Position numbers and translations under genes: made by a program. From Candidatus Poribacteria bacterium (GTDB lineage: Bacteria > Poribacteria > WGA-4E > WGA-3G): a stretch of DNA of 64,000 nt. The notes beneath the pieces are model-generated. The model made no database searches. It had not been told where the DNA came from and saw only the letters and a list, made by a program, of their open reading frames with translations. This document shows, piece by piece, positions 17,207 through 26,456 of the stretch. Every line of letters begins with the position of its first letter. Positions within the stretch are counted from its first letter, which is position 1. The stretch covers positions 29,530-93,529 of the forward strand of contig JAPPBX010000115.1 in the NCBI GenBank assembly GCA_026702755.1. The letters are read 5' to 3'.

Positions 17207-19147
17207 ATGTCTCCTTTAAGTCCACGGACAGGTCCGCCGATGCCCGAAAAAATCACCTTACGCACTATCCTCATATCGTTGCTACTCCTGCCGTTCATTT
17301 ACAAATGGCATATTGAATGTGAGGCATTGCGATACACCTTCCCAACGTTGATGGCACCATTCTATAGTGTTGTTTTCACACTGCTGGTCATTTCGGTGTT
17401 TAACATCGTGTTAAAAAAATATGCATCGAAACACGCGCTGACAGGGGGTGAACTGATCAGCCTCTACGTGCTGATGTCAATAACATTACTGTTCATGTCT
17501 TATGACATGTTCCTTCCCCTCGTCTCAATTATCGTTCATGCCTTCTATTTCGGTACACCTGAAAACGAATGGCGCGAGTTGTTCTGGGACTATCTACCGG
17601 ATTGGTTGACAATCAACGATCCGAGCGTGCTCCGTGCGTTCTACCTCGGCGATGAACCCCTTTTTGAAACCCATTATATGATACAATGGTTGATTCCGAC
17701 GTTCTGGTGGTGTATATTTACTTTCTCACTAATCTTCGTGATGCAGTGTATTAACGTTATTATCCGTAAGCAGTGGACGGAACAGGAACGTCTCGTGTAT
17801 CCGATTGTCGAACTCCCGTATCAACTCGCCTACAACACAAATCGATTCTTACGGAGCCGAGCAATGTGGTGGGGATTCGGCATCGCGGCTATTATTAGTC
17901 TCGCCAACGGACTTAACATCTTTTTTCCGTCAATTCCGGCTTTTCCGAATAAACACATACCGCTCGGTGGGTTATTCACTGAAAGACCGTGGACAGCCCT
18001 TCTCCGTGGTGGGAATGCGATCATCGTCTATCCGTTCGCTGTTGGACTTGGTTTCCTGATGCCGCTTGAGTTGCTTACATCGTGTCTACTCTTTTTCTTT
18101 TTATATAAGGTGCAATATTTCGTCGCTATCCTAACCGGACTGGAGAACGTTCCGGGTTTTCCTTATCCTTATGAGCAGAACATCGGTGCGTATATCGGCA
18201 TCTGTGCGGTTGCATTGTGGGGCACGCGTAGGCAGATCTGGCGAGCATTTCGTACAGCATTTATCCAACGAACAACAGCGGATGAGAAAGAACCGATGCG
18301 CTATCGAACCGCATTTTTGGGAATCGTTTTCGGTGGTATATTCATCATCGGATTTGCGATGCGTGGTGGGATGGCGATGTGGATCGCTGTGCTATTCTTT
18401 GCTGCACATTTTGCTACAATTGCGATCCCGTTGACGCGTATTCGTGCACAAATCGGTTTTCCTATTCACTCAACGACCTTTATCGGACCGCACCACAGTC
18501 TTGTTAGCATGCTCGGCACACGACGCATTGGCGCACGGAACTTGACATGGTTCTCGCTCTTTTTCTGGTTTAATAGAGACAATCGGAGCCATCCAATGCC
18601 ACACCAACTTGAGGCGTTTAAGCTTGCTGAACGGGGTAACCTCGACGTAAAAGGATTATCGCGTTTAATGCTTATGCTGACAGTTATCGCGATGCCGTTG
18701 TGCATCTTCATGCTGGTGGATACGTTCTTTGGACTTGGCGTTAATTCCGGCAAGGTAGGCGGGCAGATTAACAGTTTTGGTGGACGAGCGTACCGCTTTC
18801 TTGAGGGTTGGCTCACCTCACCCCAAGATGCAAACCCGGGGCATATCGCTGCGATAACGATCGGTTTCTGTGTTACGATCCTGCTCTCTGCTGTACGCAG
18901 TCGACTGTTTTGGTGGCCGATTCATCCACTCGGTTATGGGGTATCTTTTCATCTTCACCTTTTCTGGGCGGCGTTTATCATCAGTGCCCTCGCCAAATGG
19001 AGCGTGCTAAAATACGGTGGACTCGGTCTCTATCGGAAAACAGTACCGCTTTTTCTTGGACTCGTATTAGGGGATTTTGTCATCGGGAGTTTTTGGAATA
19101 TCTTAAGCATTTTCCTTGATAGACCGACGTACACCTTTTACTATTAG
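17207..19147 (+). CDS. Polytopic membrane protein (DUF6785/DUF6784-like)
   Basis: A 646-residue integral membrane protein with about 12-14 hydrophobic helices spread over the whole length. The topology and size resemble the oligopeptide-transporter-like DUF6785/DUF6784 proteins common in Planctomycetes and Poribacteria, an assignment I hold tentatively. A cytosolic loop near residues 335-360 is rich in Arg/Lys. The ATG at 17207 lacks a ribosome binding site. A second ATG at 17240 (PEKITLRTILIS) begins just before the first membrane helix and could be the true start. The gene is divergent from the enolase-family gene, with about 140 bases between them. Confidence 0.75.
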   Translation: MSPLSPRTGPPMPEKITLRTILISLLLLPFIYKWHIECEALRYTFPTLMAPFYSVVFTLLVISVFNIVLKKYASKHALTGGELISLYVLMSITLLFMSYDMFLPLVSIIVHAFYFGTPENEWRELFWDYLPDWLTINDPSVLRAFYLGDEPLFETHYMIQWLIPTFWWCIFTFSLIFVMQCINVIIRKQWTEQERLVYPIVELPYQLAYNTNRFLRSRAMWWGFGIAAIISLANGLNIFFPSIPAFPNKHIPLGGLFTERPWTALLRGGNAIIVYPFAVGLGFLMPLELLTSCLLFFFLYKVQYFVAILTGLENVPGFPYPYEQNIGAYIGICAVALWGTRRQIWRAFRTAFIQRTTADEKEPMRYRTAFLGIVFGGIFIIGFAMRGGMAMWIAVLFFAAHFATIAIPLTRIRAQIGFPIHSTTFIGPHHSLVSMLGTRRIGARNLTWFSLFFWFNRDNRSHPMPHQLEAFKLAERGNLDVKGLSRLMLMLTVIAMPLCIFMLVDTFFGLGVNSGKVGGQINSFGGRAYRFLEGWLTSPQDANPGHIAAITIGFCVTILLSAVRSRLFWWPIHPLGYGVSFHLHLFWAAFIISALAKWSVLKYGGLGLYRKTVPLFLGLVLGDFVIGSFWNILSIFLDRPTYTFYY

Positions 19148-19456
19148 GGTGGATTCTCAAAATATGTAAACACCTTGTAGAAGTGAGTTTGCTCGCGACC
19201 CTCCCATTATAGTAAAAACCGAAAAATTGTAGACTTTACTTTTCCCTATAATGTGCTATCATAATATGACCTCAGTGGTGAATTCGACCCGTCATCGCGT
19301 CCTTTAAGGTGATAGAAGTCGAAGGCGTTAGCAACTTTGAAGGCACATAAGACGAAGTTGTGAATTACAGATATACGATAAGTTAATTTTCACAAGGCAT
19401 ATAGATATGAAAGTTATTCGATCAGATATGGTATCACCAGAATAGGAGAAACGCAC
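19148..19456. other. Non-coding gap
   Basis: About 310 bases with no credible ORF. A CCCTATAATGTG sequence near 19245 could be a -10 element for the next gene, but no well-spaced -35 is visible. I see no member of the main repeat families here. Confidence 0.4.
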
Positions 19457-20905
19457 ATGAAACGACTCGCTTGCCCTCTCTTCATCGCTTTGCTCATATT
19501 TTCACGCGCCTTCGCAGCGGACGACAAACTCGCCTCTGGTGCCGCCAGCCTCTATCACCTTGCCAGTATCTTGGGTATTGAGGTATCGCGTGAGCAGGTC
19601 GAAAACATTGTCCTGGAAAGAGCTCGGGGACCTTATGTTGTCAATTTTGTCATCATTGACACTGCGGGGAGAATCGGAATTGAGTTGCAGGAACGCGACC
19701 TCGACTACGAGCAGTTACAGACACTTGAAACACCTGTTATTGCCTGTCTTAAAACTACACTTGATGACGAAAGCGATTCGGAAGCAGATACCACTGTTAT
19801 AGCAGACTTTATCGTCGTTGAATCCGCAACCGAAAAATCGGTACGTGTGTTTGGTGCACCTCAGAAATCTTCGCGAGCGGCAGCGACATTCATTTCCCGC
19901 GACCATTTTTTGGAGCACTGGACGGGACAAGTCTTAACATTAAGACCCGCTCTCTCCGCAGAAGCGACACAACTTCTCCAAGATATCATAACTGGAACGG
20001 CTGCCTATAACGCCAAACTTAAAAGCGGTGAGGTCGAATTCTCAATTACGTTGAGTGAACGAATCCGACAAGAGAAGAATTTCCTTGAACGTCTTTTCGG
20101 ATGGGGTCGGAACCTCTTGATGTCATCGGAAAAAGAGAAGGAGGAGGTCCAATATGAAGACCAAGGGTATTGGCACATCACCTACCGATTTGATGGCGAT
20201 CACCAGTTTTACGATGTCAAGATGCGAAAAAAGAGAGAGTTAAATGGAAAATCCCTCCTGAACTGGCACGAAATGCACCTTCAATATCAGATAAACGGTA
20301 GAACGGTGTATTTCAGGGAAAATCCCAAGACTGAATGGCAACAGCAATCCGCGCATAAAAGCAGACCTCCTTGGGGTGCAGACATACCATCGGATGTTTT
20401 TGAAGAACAGTTCAACCCTCGCCGGTGGAGTCCCCCACCGTGGGGATCTAAATTCACAAGAATGATTAATTTCTACAAACCCGTTGATGTGCAGCGGGTT
20501 AAAGTTAAGGAAATACCACACAACCTTTTGACGCTGCAACGCACAGATTTTGATGCAACTCATACCATTGAAATTTGGCTGGATCCGCAGAAAGCGTACC
20601 GACCGACCCGAATTTTAGCACACCGTAGATCTCTTACCCAGTTGTTCATAGAGGGGCGTGATGGCAAGATCACACCCTTACCGCGTGAAAAAACATACCG
20701 CCTCACCTCTTATATCTACCAGTTCGCACAATTTGAACCCGATATCTGGTTCCCGAAAACTGTCACTATGGAACACTCGTCTGTCGTCGGTGATGAAGAT
20801 AAACAACCGCCATCAGCACATCGCAGGACAACCATGCAAGTGCATCGTGCGGTTTTTAACATGCCGATTTCGGAAAAAGAATTGGGCATAATACCAGACA
20901 GATAG
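19457..20905 (+). CDS. Exported protein with cysteine-less C39-like domain and LolA-like domain
   Basis: A 482-residue protein with a signal peptide (residues 1-20, ending RAFA). Residues about 24-160 resemble the C39 peptidase/bacteriocin-processing fold: the opening helix SGAASLYHLASILGIEVSREQ matches the C39 pattern but Ser/Ala stand where the catalytic Cys should be. It is therefore a predicted non-catalytic C39-like binding domain. The C-terminal half (about 180-480) is beta-rich and resembles LolA-like lipoprotein-handling domains (LLTLQRTDFDATHTIEIWLD; KTYRLTSYIYQF). AGGAG precedes the ATG. It appears monocistronic. Function unknown; location probably periplasmic. Confidence 0.75.
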   Translation: MKRLACPLFIALLIFSRAFAADDKLASGAASLYHLASILGIEVSREQVENIVLERARGPYVVNFVIIDTAGRIGIELQERDLDYEQLQTLETPVIACLKTTLDDESDSEADTTVIADFIVVESATEKSVRVFGAPQKSSRAAATFISRDHFLEHWTGQVLTLRPALSAEATQLLQDIITGTAAYNAKLKSGEVEFSITLSERIRQEKNFLERLFGWGRNLLMSSEKEKEEVQYEDQGYWHITYRFDGDHQFYDVKMRKKRELNGKSLLNWHEMHLQYQINGRTVYFRENPKTEWQQQSAHKSRPPWGADIPSDVFEEQFNPRRWSPPPWGSKFTRMINFYKPVDVQRVKVKEIPHNLLTLQRTDFDATHTIEIWLDPQKAYRPTRILAHRRSLTQLFIEGRDGKITPLPREKTYRLTSYIYQFAQFEPDIWFPKTVTMEHSSVVGDEDKQPPSAHRRTTMQVHRAVFNMPISEKELGIIPDR

Positions 20906-20947
20906 TCCTACAAAACGAATGGCTGGATAAATATATCTGAAACACGC

Positions 20948-20976
20948 TTGACTTCACCAAGGGTATATGTTAATCT
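20948..20976 (+). promoter_or_regulatory. Sigma-70-like promoter for the cation antiporter gene
   Basis: TTGACT (20948-20953), 17-base spacer, TAATCT (20971-20976), about 47 bases before the ATG. Confidence 0.45.
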
Positions 20977-21022
20977 ATTCTTTAGAAACTAACATCCTAT
21001 ATTTCCTCGAAAGGTAAAGTTA

Positions 21023-22060
21023 ATGGAAGAATGGATCACAAATCTTATTAGTGGGTTAGCCAGCCCGCTCATTTTCCTGATAATTGCGGTGATGCTTTAC
21101 ACACTCGGCAAAGGTGCGGACTGGCTTGTTGATGAAGCGGTAATTCTTTCAACCCGATGGGGCTTAGGAAAAGCGGTCATCGGTGCAACAGTTGTGAGCA
21201 TTGGCACGACAACACCAGAGGCGGCTGTCTCCGTCCTGTCGGCAATACAAGGAGAACCCGGGCTTGCGCTCGGAAACGCCGTCGGTTCAATCATCTGCGA
21301 CACAGGACTCATCCTCGGATTAGCATCCCTCATCGCTCCCTTACCCCTCAATCGCCAATTGGCTTCACGGCTGTCAAATGTACAGGTAGGTGCAGGTATT
21401 CTCTTGGTGGTAGGCTGTTTCCCGTGGGCATCTCCGGCGAAAGTTTTCAGTCAAGGCGGCGTTCTACCTCAACTCGTAGGTGTTGTCTTCGTTGTCCTTC
21501 TGGCATTATACATCTGGCAGTCCATCCGATGGGCAGGTGCGACACCGTCAGATGCTGAAAGCACAGAAGAAGAGAATGAAGAAGCATCAGGGGCATTCGG
21601 AACACTCTTTAAACTCATCGGGGCAATTGCCATTGTTGTTGTCTCTGCTCAGATCTTGATTCCAAGTGTGATCGAAATAGCAAAAAGGATTCAGGTACCG
21701 GAGCATATTATTTCAGCGACACTTGTTGCGTTTGGTACATCGCTCCCTGAACTGGTGACAGCGATAACGGCGGTTAGGCGCGGGCATGGCGAATTGGCAG
21801 TCGGAAACATTATCGGTGCGGATATTCTCAATGTGCTTTTTGTCGCCGGTGTTTCTGCTTCCGCTACGCAAGGCGGTTTACAAGCAGACGGTCAATTCTT
21901 CCAGTTCCTGTTCCCAGCGATGCTGTTTATCTTGATCGTCTTCCGATGCGGTATCTTCGTGTCAGGCGACCAGTTGAAACGTCCGTTCGGTGTCGTGCTA
22001 GTTGCGACATGGCTTTTGGTGACGATTCTGAGTTATGTGTTGTCAATTGAAATGCATTAA
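21023..22060 (+). CDS. Calcium/sodium antiporter (CaCA family)
   Basis: A 345-residue inner-membrane exchanger with about ten hydrophobic helices in two inverted halves. Both alpha repeats are present: SIGTTTPEAAVSVLSA with GNAVGSIICDTGL in the first half, and FGTSLPELVTAITAV with GNIIGADILNVLF in the second. The acidic residues (Glu in TPEA and LPEL) are the cation-coordinating residues of the family. An acidic loop (SDAESTEEENEEASG) joins the halves. Length fits YrbG-type exchangers. It is probably monocistronic and exchanges Ca2+ for Na+ or H+. Confidence 0.92.
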   Translation: MEEWITNLISGLASPLIFLIIAVMLYTLGKGADWLVDEAVILSTRWGLGKAVIGATVVSIGTTTPEAAVSVLSAIQGEPGLALGNAVGSIICDTGLILGLASLIAPLPLNRQLASRLSNVQVGAGILLVVGCFPWASPAKVFSQGGVLPQLVGVVFVVLLALYIWQSIRWAGATPSDAESTEEENEEASGAFGTLFKLIGAIAIVVVSAQILIPSVIEIAKRIQVPEHIISATLVAFGTSLPELVTAITAVRRGHGELAVGNIIGADILNVLFVAGVSASATQGGLQADGQFFQFLFPAMLFILIVFRCGIFVSGDQLKRPFGVVLVATWLLVTILSYVLSIEMH

Positions 22061-22061
22061 T

Positions 22062-22096
22062 AGTTGTCAGTTATTAGTTATCAGTTGTCAGTTAAG
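22062..22096. repeat. GTTATCAGTTGTCAGTTAAGAG heptad element, left end
   Basis: Tandem heptads (GTTGTCA, GTTATTA, GTTATCA, GTTGTCA) followed by GTTAAGAG, the conserved left end of the dispersed MITE-like family. It lies immediately downstream of the antiporter stop codon. Confidence 0.7.
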
Positions 22097-22213
22097 AGAA
22101 CCAAATGGTACTGATTAATAAACTGTGGTTCTTGATAAATTTGTGAAAGTATGTGATAGTATAATTCTAAGTTTTGACGAGTGTTCAAAAGTTTCTTCAA
22201 AGGAGGCACGGCA

Positions 22214-23392
22214 ATGAACAACGATCAATCACCTGAGAAAGAAGTCTATCGCGCCCCGGCTTTTGCTGATTTCAAACCGGAACTCGCGGCACCCGGATCC
22301 ACACCGGAACGGTTGGCGCACTTGAAGGAGCACGGCTTCGTTATCATCAACGACTTTGTTGATAATCCGTGGATCCCAATTCTCCGAGAGGCAGGCAGAC
22401 GGGTTACACAAGCGTGTGCGCCAGAAAACGGCTATGACATCATCGATTGCTCAAAGGGATACGTTCACCGCGGCGGAGAGAGTGAACCTTGGGCAATCCG
22501 AGGCATAATCCACCCGGCTTTTAAAGAACCCGCTTTCGCTGAATTTTACGGGTCGCCAGGTTTCACTGGCTTTGTCCAGTCTTGGTGTGGCGCGGCACCT
22601 GAAGACCTTGTCATGACGAACATCCTGCTCTGGTGCAATCCACGCAAAGGTGAGCATAAACTCGGTTGGCACAGAGATACGACATGGTGGGGTACTGGAG
22701 AGGGTTACTTCTCACAAGAAAGTCGCACAGAAGGTCCCGAAGCCTACTCCGAGGAGGTTGAGCGGATCCGTTGGAAAGAAATTCAGGAAGAAAATGAGAA
22801 GCGGATTACCGAACCGAAAGGTGTGGGTATGTTCTTAGCACTCGCAGATGATGAATGCCATGAACTCGTTGTGGGAAGCCACAGCCGCTGGCGAACTCCT
22901 CTTGAGCATGACGTGCTGCTCCCAAAATCCATGAAGGATCAGGGTGTTCCCTATACACCGAGTTGGAACGGCACAGATCCACTTCCTGGACAGGTCGCGA
23001 TTCGGCTCAAGGCTGGCCAAGCACTCATCCGTAACGGCACGACGATCCATACCGGACACACCGTCCCTGAGCGCGAACGCAATACATTGTCAATCGGTTG
23101 GTCGAAATGGGGTGGTACGTCCGACGAGGAGCCAAAGGTCGTCGATGCGCGATTCGCGTGGCAACTCGACCCCGCCGTCCGTGAGGCACTTCCACACGAA
23201 TGGATGAAGACAGCCTGGGATCGCTGGGCAGCAAACATCAAGCTCGGCGATAGGCTTGAAGACCGTTATGCTGGTTTTGACATCGAACGCATCAAAGCAG
23301 GCGAAGTCGTTGGGTGGCGAACCGAATTGGAACGTCAAGCCGCCGCTGCAGGCGACGCGTGGGAACGCTATCAGACGGTGTCTGAATCCTAA
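22214..23392 (+). CDS. Phytanoyl-CoA dioxygenase (PhyH) family protein
   Basis: A 392-residue Fe(II)/2-oxoglutarate-dependent oxygenase of the PhyH superfamily. The iron-binding HxD is in LGWHRDTTWW and a candidate distal His in TTIHTGHTVPER, with the 2-oxoglutarate-binding Arg expected in that last segment. A near-perfect AAAGGAGG 7 bases upstream sets the start at 22214; the extra 11 codons of the longer frame include that ribosome binding site. The substrate is unknown: this superfamily ranges from lipids to halogenated and phosphonate compounds. It is followed by a strong terminator, so it is monocistronic. Confidence 0.9.
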   Translation: MNNDQSPEKEVYRAPAFADFKPELAAPGSTPERLAHLKEHGFVIINDFVDNPWIPILREAGRRVTQACAPENGYDIIDCSKGYVHRGGESEPWAIRGIIHPAFKEPAFAEFYGSPGFTGFVQSWCGAAPEDLVMTNILLWCNPRKGEHKLGWHRDTTWWGTGEGYFSQESRTEGPEAYSEEVERIRWKEIQEENEKRITEPKGVGMFLALADDECHELVVGSHSRWRTPLEHDVLLPKSMKDQGVPYTPSWNGTDPLPGQVAIRLKAGQALIRNGTTIHTGHTVPERERNTLSIGWSKWGGTSDEEPKVVDARFAWQLDPAVREALPHEWMKTAWDRWAANIKLGDRLEDRYAGFDIERIKAGEVVGWRTELERQAAAAGDAWERYQTVSES

Positions 23393-23406
23393 AAGCAGAA
23401 AATTTA

Positions 23407-23434
23407 GAGGCGGATCTTTGGATCCGCCTTTTTT
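23407..23434 (+). terminator. Rho-independent terminator after the PhyH gene
   Basis: AGGCGGATC, loop TTTG, GATCCGCCT, then TTTTT: a 9-bp stem with a T-tract 15 bases after the PhyH-family stop codon. Confidence 0.88.
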
Positions 23435-23542
23435 GTTTTTATAGTAAAGCCCGTAATTACCTATACACCAACGCAAGGGCAAGGATACCGGTTTTCCCTC
23501 CTCAGTAATGAGCGTCCGCCTGTGCCAGCAGTAGTGTGTTTA

Positions 23543-23563
23543 GGGCGAGGATAAAATCCTCGC
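23543..23563. repeat. GGCGAGGAT hairpin repeat
   Basis: GGCGAGGAT AAA ATCCTCGCC is a perfect 9-bp palindrome followed by AGCTGCGGTGAGAGTTTC. The same unit recurs at 42447 and, in split form, near 47640-47710, so it is a dispersed repeat rather than a local terminator. Confidence 0.65.
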
Positions 23564-23670
23564 CAGCTGCGGTGAGAGTTTCCTTTATTGAAAACCTGTC
23601 TACATGTTTCAATCTTTACTATAAATTGTCCAAACTTTAGTATATAACGTGAGTTTGATATAAATGCAAA

Positions 23671-23700
23671 TGTAGGTTGGGTTTCACTCAAGGACCAACC
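23671..23700. repeat. TGTAGGTTGGGTTTCACTC repeat, single end
   Basis: TGTAGGTTGGGTTTCACTC matches the terminal inverted repeats of the elements at 33707-33811 and 51823-51925. Only one end is visible here, just after the aldo/keto reductase gene on the opposite strand. Confidence 0.5.
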
Positions 23701-23718
23701 ACTGGTGGCTGATAGCCA

Positions 23719-24705
23719 TTAAGCTGGTGGGGCAATTAGACGCACAAACGAGCGGGAAACCTCATCTAATTCCTCTCGAACTGCTGCATCAAGCTCCCAA
23801 CCGACACCGCCAAGCGTATCGTCAAGTTGTTCAATCGTATCGCTGCCACTGATTGCGACAGTGACTTCCGGATGCGATAATACCCACGCCACGGCGAGTT
23901 GGGCGGGTGTTTTACCTAACTCCGCTGCGAGCCGTTTGAGGGTTATGATTACCTGTCCGGTCGGACCACTCATCCGTTGCGCGAATTCCTCGCGTAATCG
24001 CGTTCCCCATAAAGTGCCAGCGGGTGGTGGTTCATCGGGTGCGTAGACACCACTCAACAGACCAACGGCTAACGGACTATAAGCCATAACGCCTAACCCT
24101 TCCTCACGCACCAAGCCGAACAACTCCGTCTCCATATCCCGGTTCAGTAGGTTATACATGTTCTGAATGCCCATATAGGGTGTTGCGTTGATTCTATCAG
24201 CGATCCAGAGTGCTTTGCACGCCTGCCACGCTTGATGATTACAACAACCGATATAGCGCACTTTACCCGAACGCACGAGATCATCCATCGCTCGGACAGT
24301 CTCCTCCTGTGGTGTCATTTCATCGGGCGCGTGGATGAGGTAGACATCAATATGATCAGTGTTGAGACGCGACAAGGAACGCTCGACCTCCCGCATGATA
24401 TGGTATCTTGACAATCCCTGATCGTTCGGACCTGGACCGATCTGGCTGAAAACCTTTGACGTAATTACAACGTCATCGCGTTTGCCCTGAATCGCTTTAC
24501 CGAGAACTTCCTCAGAACGACCAATGTTGGCGCGATCGTCCATAAGCCCATAGATATTGGCGCAATCAATGAGGTTAATACCAGAATCAATGGCGTGTTC
24601 AATGAGTCTTTGGGCTTCATTCGCGTCGCCTTGTCCTCTGAGTCCCAAGCCCAATGCGAGCGGACTCACTTTAACGCCTGCTTTTCCAAAATTGACATAT
24701 TCCAT
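23719..24705 (-). CDS. Aldo/keto reductase
   Basis: A 328-residue oxidoreductase of normal AKR length. Catalytic Asp and Tyr are in LIDCANIYG, Lys in VVITSKVF and His in DVYLIHAPDE. Cofactor-loop sequence ISGSDTIEQLDDTL near the C terminus is family-typical. TAAGGAAA precedes the ATG. The protein is much closer to full-length AKRs than the 273-residue paralogue near 9.4 kb. It is a single gene flanked on both sides by repeat-rich gaps. Substrate not predictable; it is probably an NADPH-dependent sugar or aldehyde reductase. Confidence 0.92.
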   Translation of the reverse strand: MEYVNFGKAGVKVSPLALGLGLRGQGDANEAQRLIEHAIDSGINLIDCANIYGLMDDRANIGRSEEVLGKAIQGKRDDVVITSKVFSQIGPGPNDQGLSRYHIMREVERSLSRLNTDHIDVYLIHAPDEMTPQEETVRAMDDLVRSGKVRYIGCCNHQAWQACKALWIADRINATPYMGIQNMYNLLNRDMETELFGLVREEGLGVMAYSPLAVGLLSGVYAPDEPPPAGTLWGTRLREEFAQRMSGPTGQVIITLKRLAAELGKTPAQLAVAWVLSHPEVTVAISGSDTIEQLDDTLGGVGWELDAAVREELDEVSRSFVRLIAPPA

Positions 24706-24774
24706 AGATAGATTTCCTTACCCTCTCGTAAATTAATTTGTAGCGGATCTTGGAATTAATTGAGACAGACCAAA

Positions 24775-25002
24775 CCAGTGCGATTAGGAAACCGCACCAT
24801 AGGTTTTAATTTACAGACTGTTCGTGGTACTTCGGAGGAGCGTCTCTACAAATGCTGCAGAAACACCCAAGCAAAACCCCCCTACGGGGCTTGATCGGGG
24901 GCGCGACCGTTTTTCTACACAGATACTGAAGAAACACCCAAGCAAATAAACCCTACGGGATTCAAGAGGTTTTTGAAGTCTTCAAGGTTCCTGTGTAAAA
25001 CT
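24775..25002. repeat. Repeat-rich gap with GAAACACCCAAGCAAA direct repeats
   Basis: Holds a GTGCGATTAGGAAACCGCAC hairpin near 24779 and two direct copies of CAGAAACACCCAAGCAAA or close variants (about 24855 and 24920), each followed by CCCTACGGG. The same GAAACACCC(C/A)AGCAAAAC core forms the long palindrome at 42507. No ORF. Confidence 0.5.
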
Positions 25003-25130
25003 AGGTGCGGTTGATGAAGATTAAATAAATATTTCGGTAATTGTTACAGATCGCGAGCACAGCTCGCTCCTACTAAGAGACTGTTGATGCATTACCGAAT
25101 TAAATTCTTAAACTTCATCAAACCGCACCT
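25003..25130. repeat. GGTGCGGTT inverted-repeat element (MITE-like)
   Basis: AGGTGCGGTTGATGAAG at the left end is mirrored by CTTCATCAAACCGCACCT at the right end, with one extra base. The symmetry continues inwards (TTTCGGTAA against TTACCGAA), so about 40 bases at each side pair. A GCGAGCACAGCTCGC hairpin sits in the middle. A half-copy occurs near 47440. No transposase frame. Confidence 0.7.
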
Positions 25131-25202
25131 ACCTTGTGGGGACCTCCGAGGGGTACTCGTTAAAATGTCTATTCATTTCTAAACTCCACTATAGTTTATC
25201 TT

Positions 25203-26195
25203 CTAATCACCGGTTTTACGGGCATCTGTCTGCATTCGCAAGGCATTTACAACCCGTTGCATATTTTTCGGGATCGGTGCCGAAAAAGTCAAGTTTTCGC
25301 CTGTGGCTGGATGTTCAAAGCCGAGCATGCGCGCATGCAACGCCTGACGTTTCAACTGAGCGAGTGCGTGTTTCAGTTCCGTTGTATCGGCATCATTCAA
25401 AGCACGCTGTTCACCGCCATAAATCGCGTCACCAACCACTGGGTGACCGATGTGCTGCAGATGTACACGGATCTGATGGAGCCTCCCAGTTTCCAATGTC
25501 AGCTGAACAAGCGCAAATTGAGAGTAGGTTTCTAAAACCTCATAGTGTGTGACAGCGTGTCGTCCGCCTGTTTCAACTGTCGTCATCCGGCGTCGATCCC
25601 TTCGACTCCGAGCAATTCGAGCGTCAATCGTTCCTGTGGCTTTCGCAGGGGTTCCGCATACGATAGCGACATATTGGCGCGTAATGCTATGCTGTTCAAA
25701 CTGCGCGGAAAGTCCGCGATGTACGACATCGGTTTTCGCGACAACGAGAACACCCGACGTGTCCTTATCCAGTCTGTGAACAATTCCTGGACGCTCTACG
25801 CCGCCGATGCCGGAAAGGTCTGTCGGACAGTGCGCGAGCAACGCATTTACGAGCGTGCCGACATTCACACCGTTCGCAGGATGAACAAGCATGCCTGCGG
25901 GCTTATTAAGCACAATCAAGTCGCTATCCTCGTGAAGAATGGCAAGCGGAATTCGCTCAGGTTGAAGCGTCTCCAAAGGACGTGGCGGCGGAAGCATCAA
26001 ACACACGCGGTCGCCGTCTCGGAGCGCGTAACTCGGTTGTTTAGTCACTTTACCGTTGACGGTGGCATCACCATTACGAATCAGTCGCTGAAGATAGGTC
26101 CGAGATACCCCCTCCGTCGCGTTGAGAAGAAAGCGATCCAACCGCTCACCAGACTGATTCGTTTGGATGTCGTAAACCCGGATTTCATTTTTCAT
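25203..26195 (-). CDS. rluD: 23S rRNA pseudouridine synthase, RluD type
   Basis: A 330-residue RluA/RluD-family pseudouridine synthase. An N-terminal S4 RNA-binding domain (RLDRFLLNATEGVSRTYLQRL) precedes the catalytic domain with the family signature GIVHRLDKDTSG, whose Asp attacks the uridine. Later conserved segments GRLHQIRVHLQHIGHPVVGD and GEQRAL are present. By family knowledge RluD modifies helix 69 of 23S rRNA; distinguishing it from RluC needs phylogeny. The start at 26195 gives the usual N terminus; a six-residue longer form is possible. It is divergent from truA, another pseudouridine synthase. Confidence 0.9.
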   Translation of the reverse strand: MKNEIRVYDIQTNQSGERLDRFLLNATEGVSRTYLQRLIRNGDATVNGKVTKQPSYALRDGDRVCLMLPPPRPLETLQPERIPLAILHEDSDLIVLNKPAGMLVHPANGVNVGTLVNALLAHCPTDLSGIGGVERPGIVHRLDKDTSGVLVVAKTDVVHRGLSAQFEQHSITRQYVAIVCGTPAKATGTIDARIARSRRDRRRMTTVETGGRHAVTHYEVLETYSQFALVQLTLETGRLHQIRVHLQHIGHPVVGDAIYGGEQRALNDADTTELKHALAQLKRQALHARMLGFEHPATGENLTFSAPIPKNMQRVVNALRMQTDARKTGD

Positions 26196-26386
26196 TGCGG
26201 AATTCCGCCGCATCCATCGGTGGATGTTCTGGCTGCCAAGCGTTGATACACGAAAAATCTTTCCTTTTGTCTCAAATCAACTCGGATTTGAACTTCAAGG
26301 CATTATACACGCTCGGCTCATATTTGTCAATCGCTTCGATCACGGTATTCAAATATTCGAGTCATTCCTCGCCGTACAATTTTGAT

Positions 26387-26415
26387 TTGACACTTAACAT
26401 GGAATATGATACTCT
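26387..26415 (+). promoter_or_regulatory. Possible sigma-70 promoter for truA
   Basis: TTGACA (26387-26392), 17-base spacer, TACTCT (26410-26415), about 40 bases before the truA ATG. The -10 is only moderate. Confidence 0.4.
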
Positions 26416-26456
26416 TTATTCATCTGATCTCTAATGCCCGACAATAGGGTGACATC

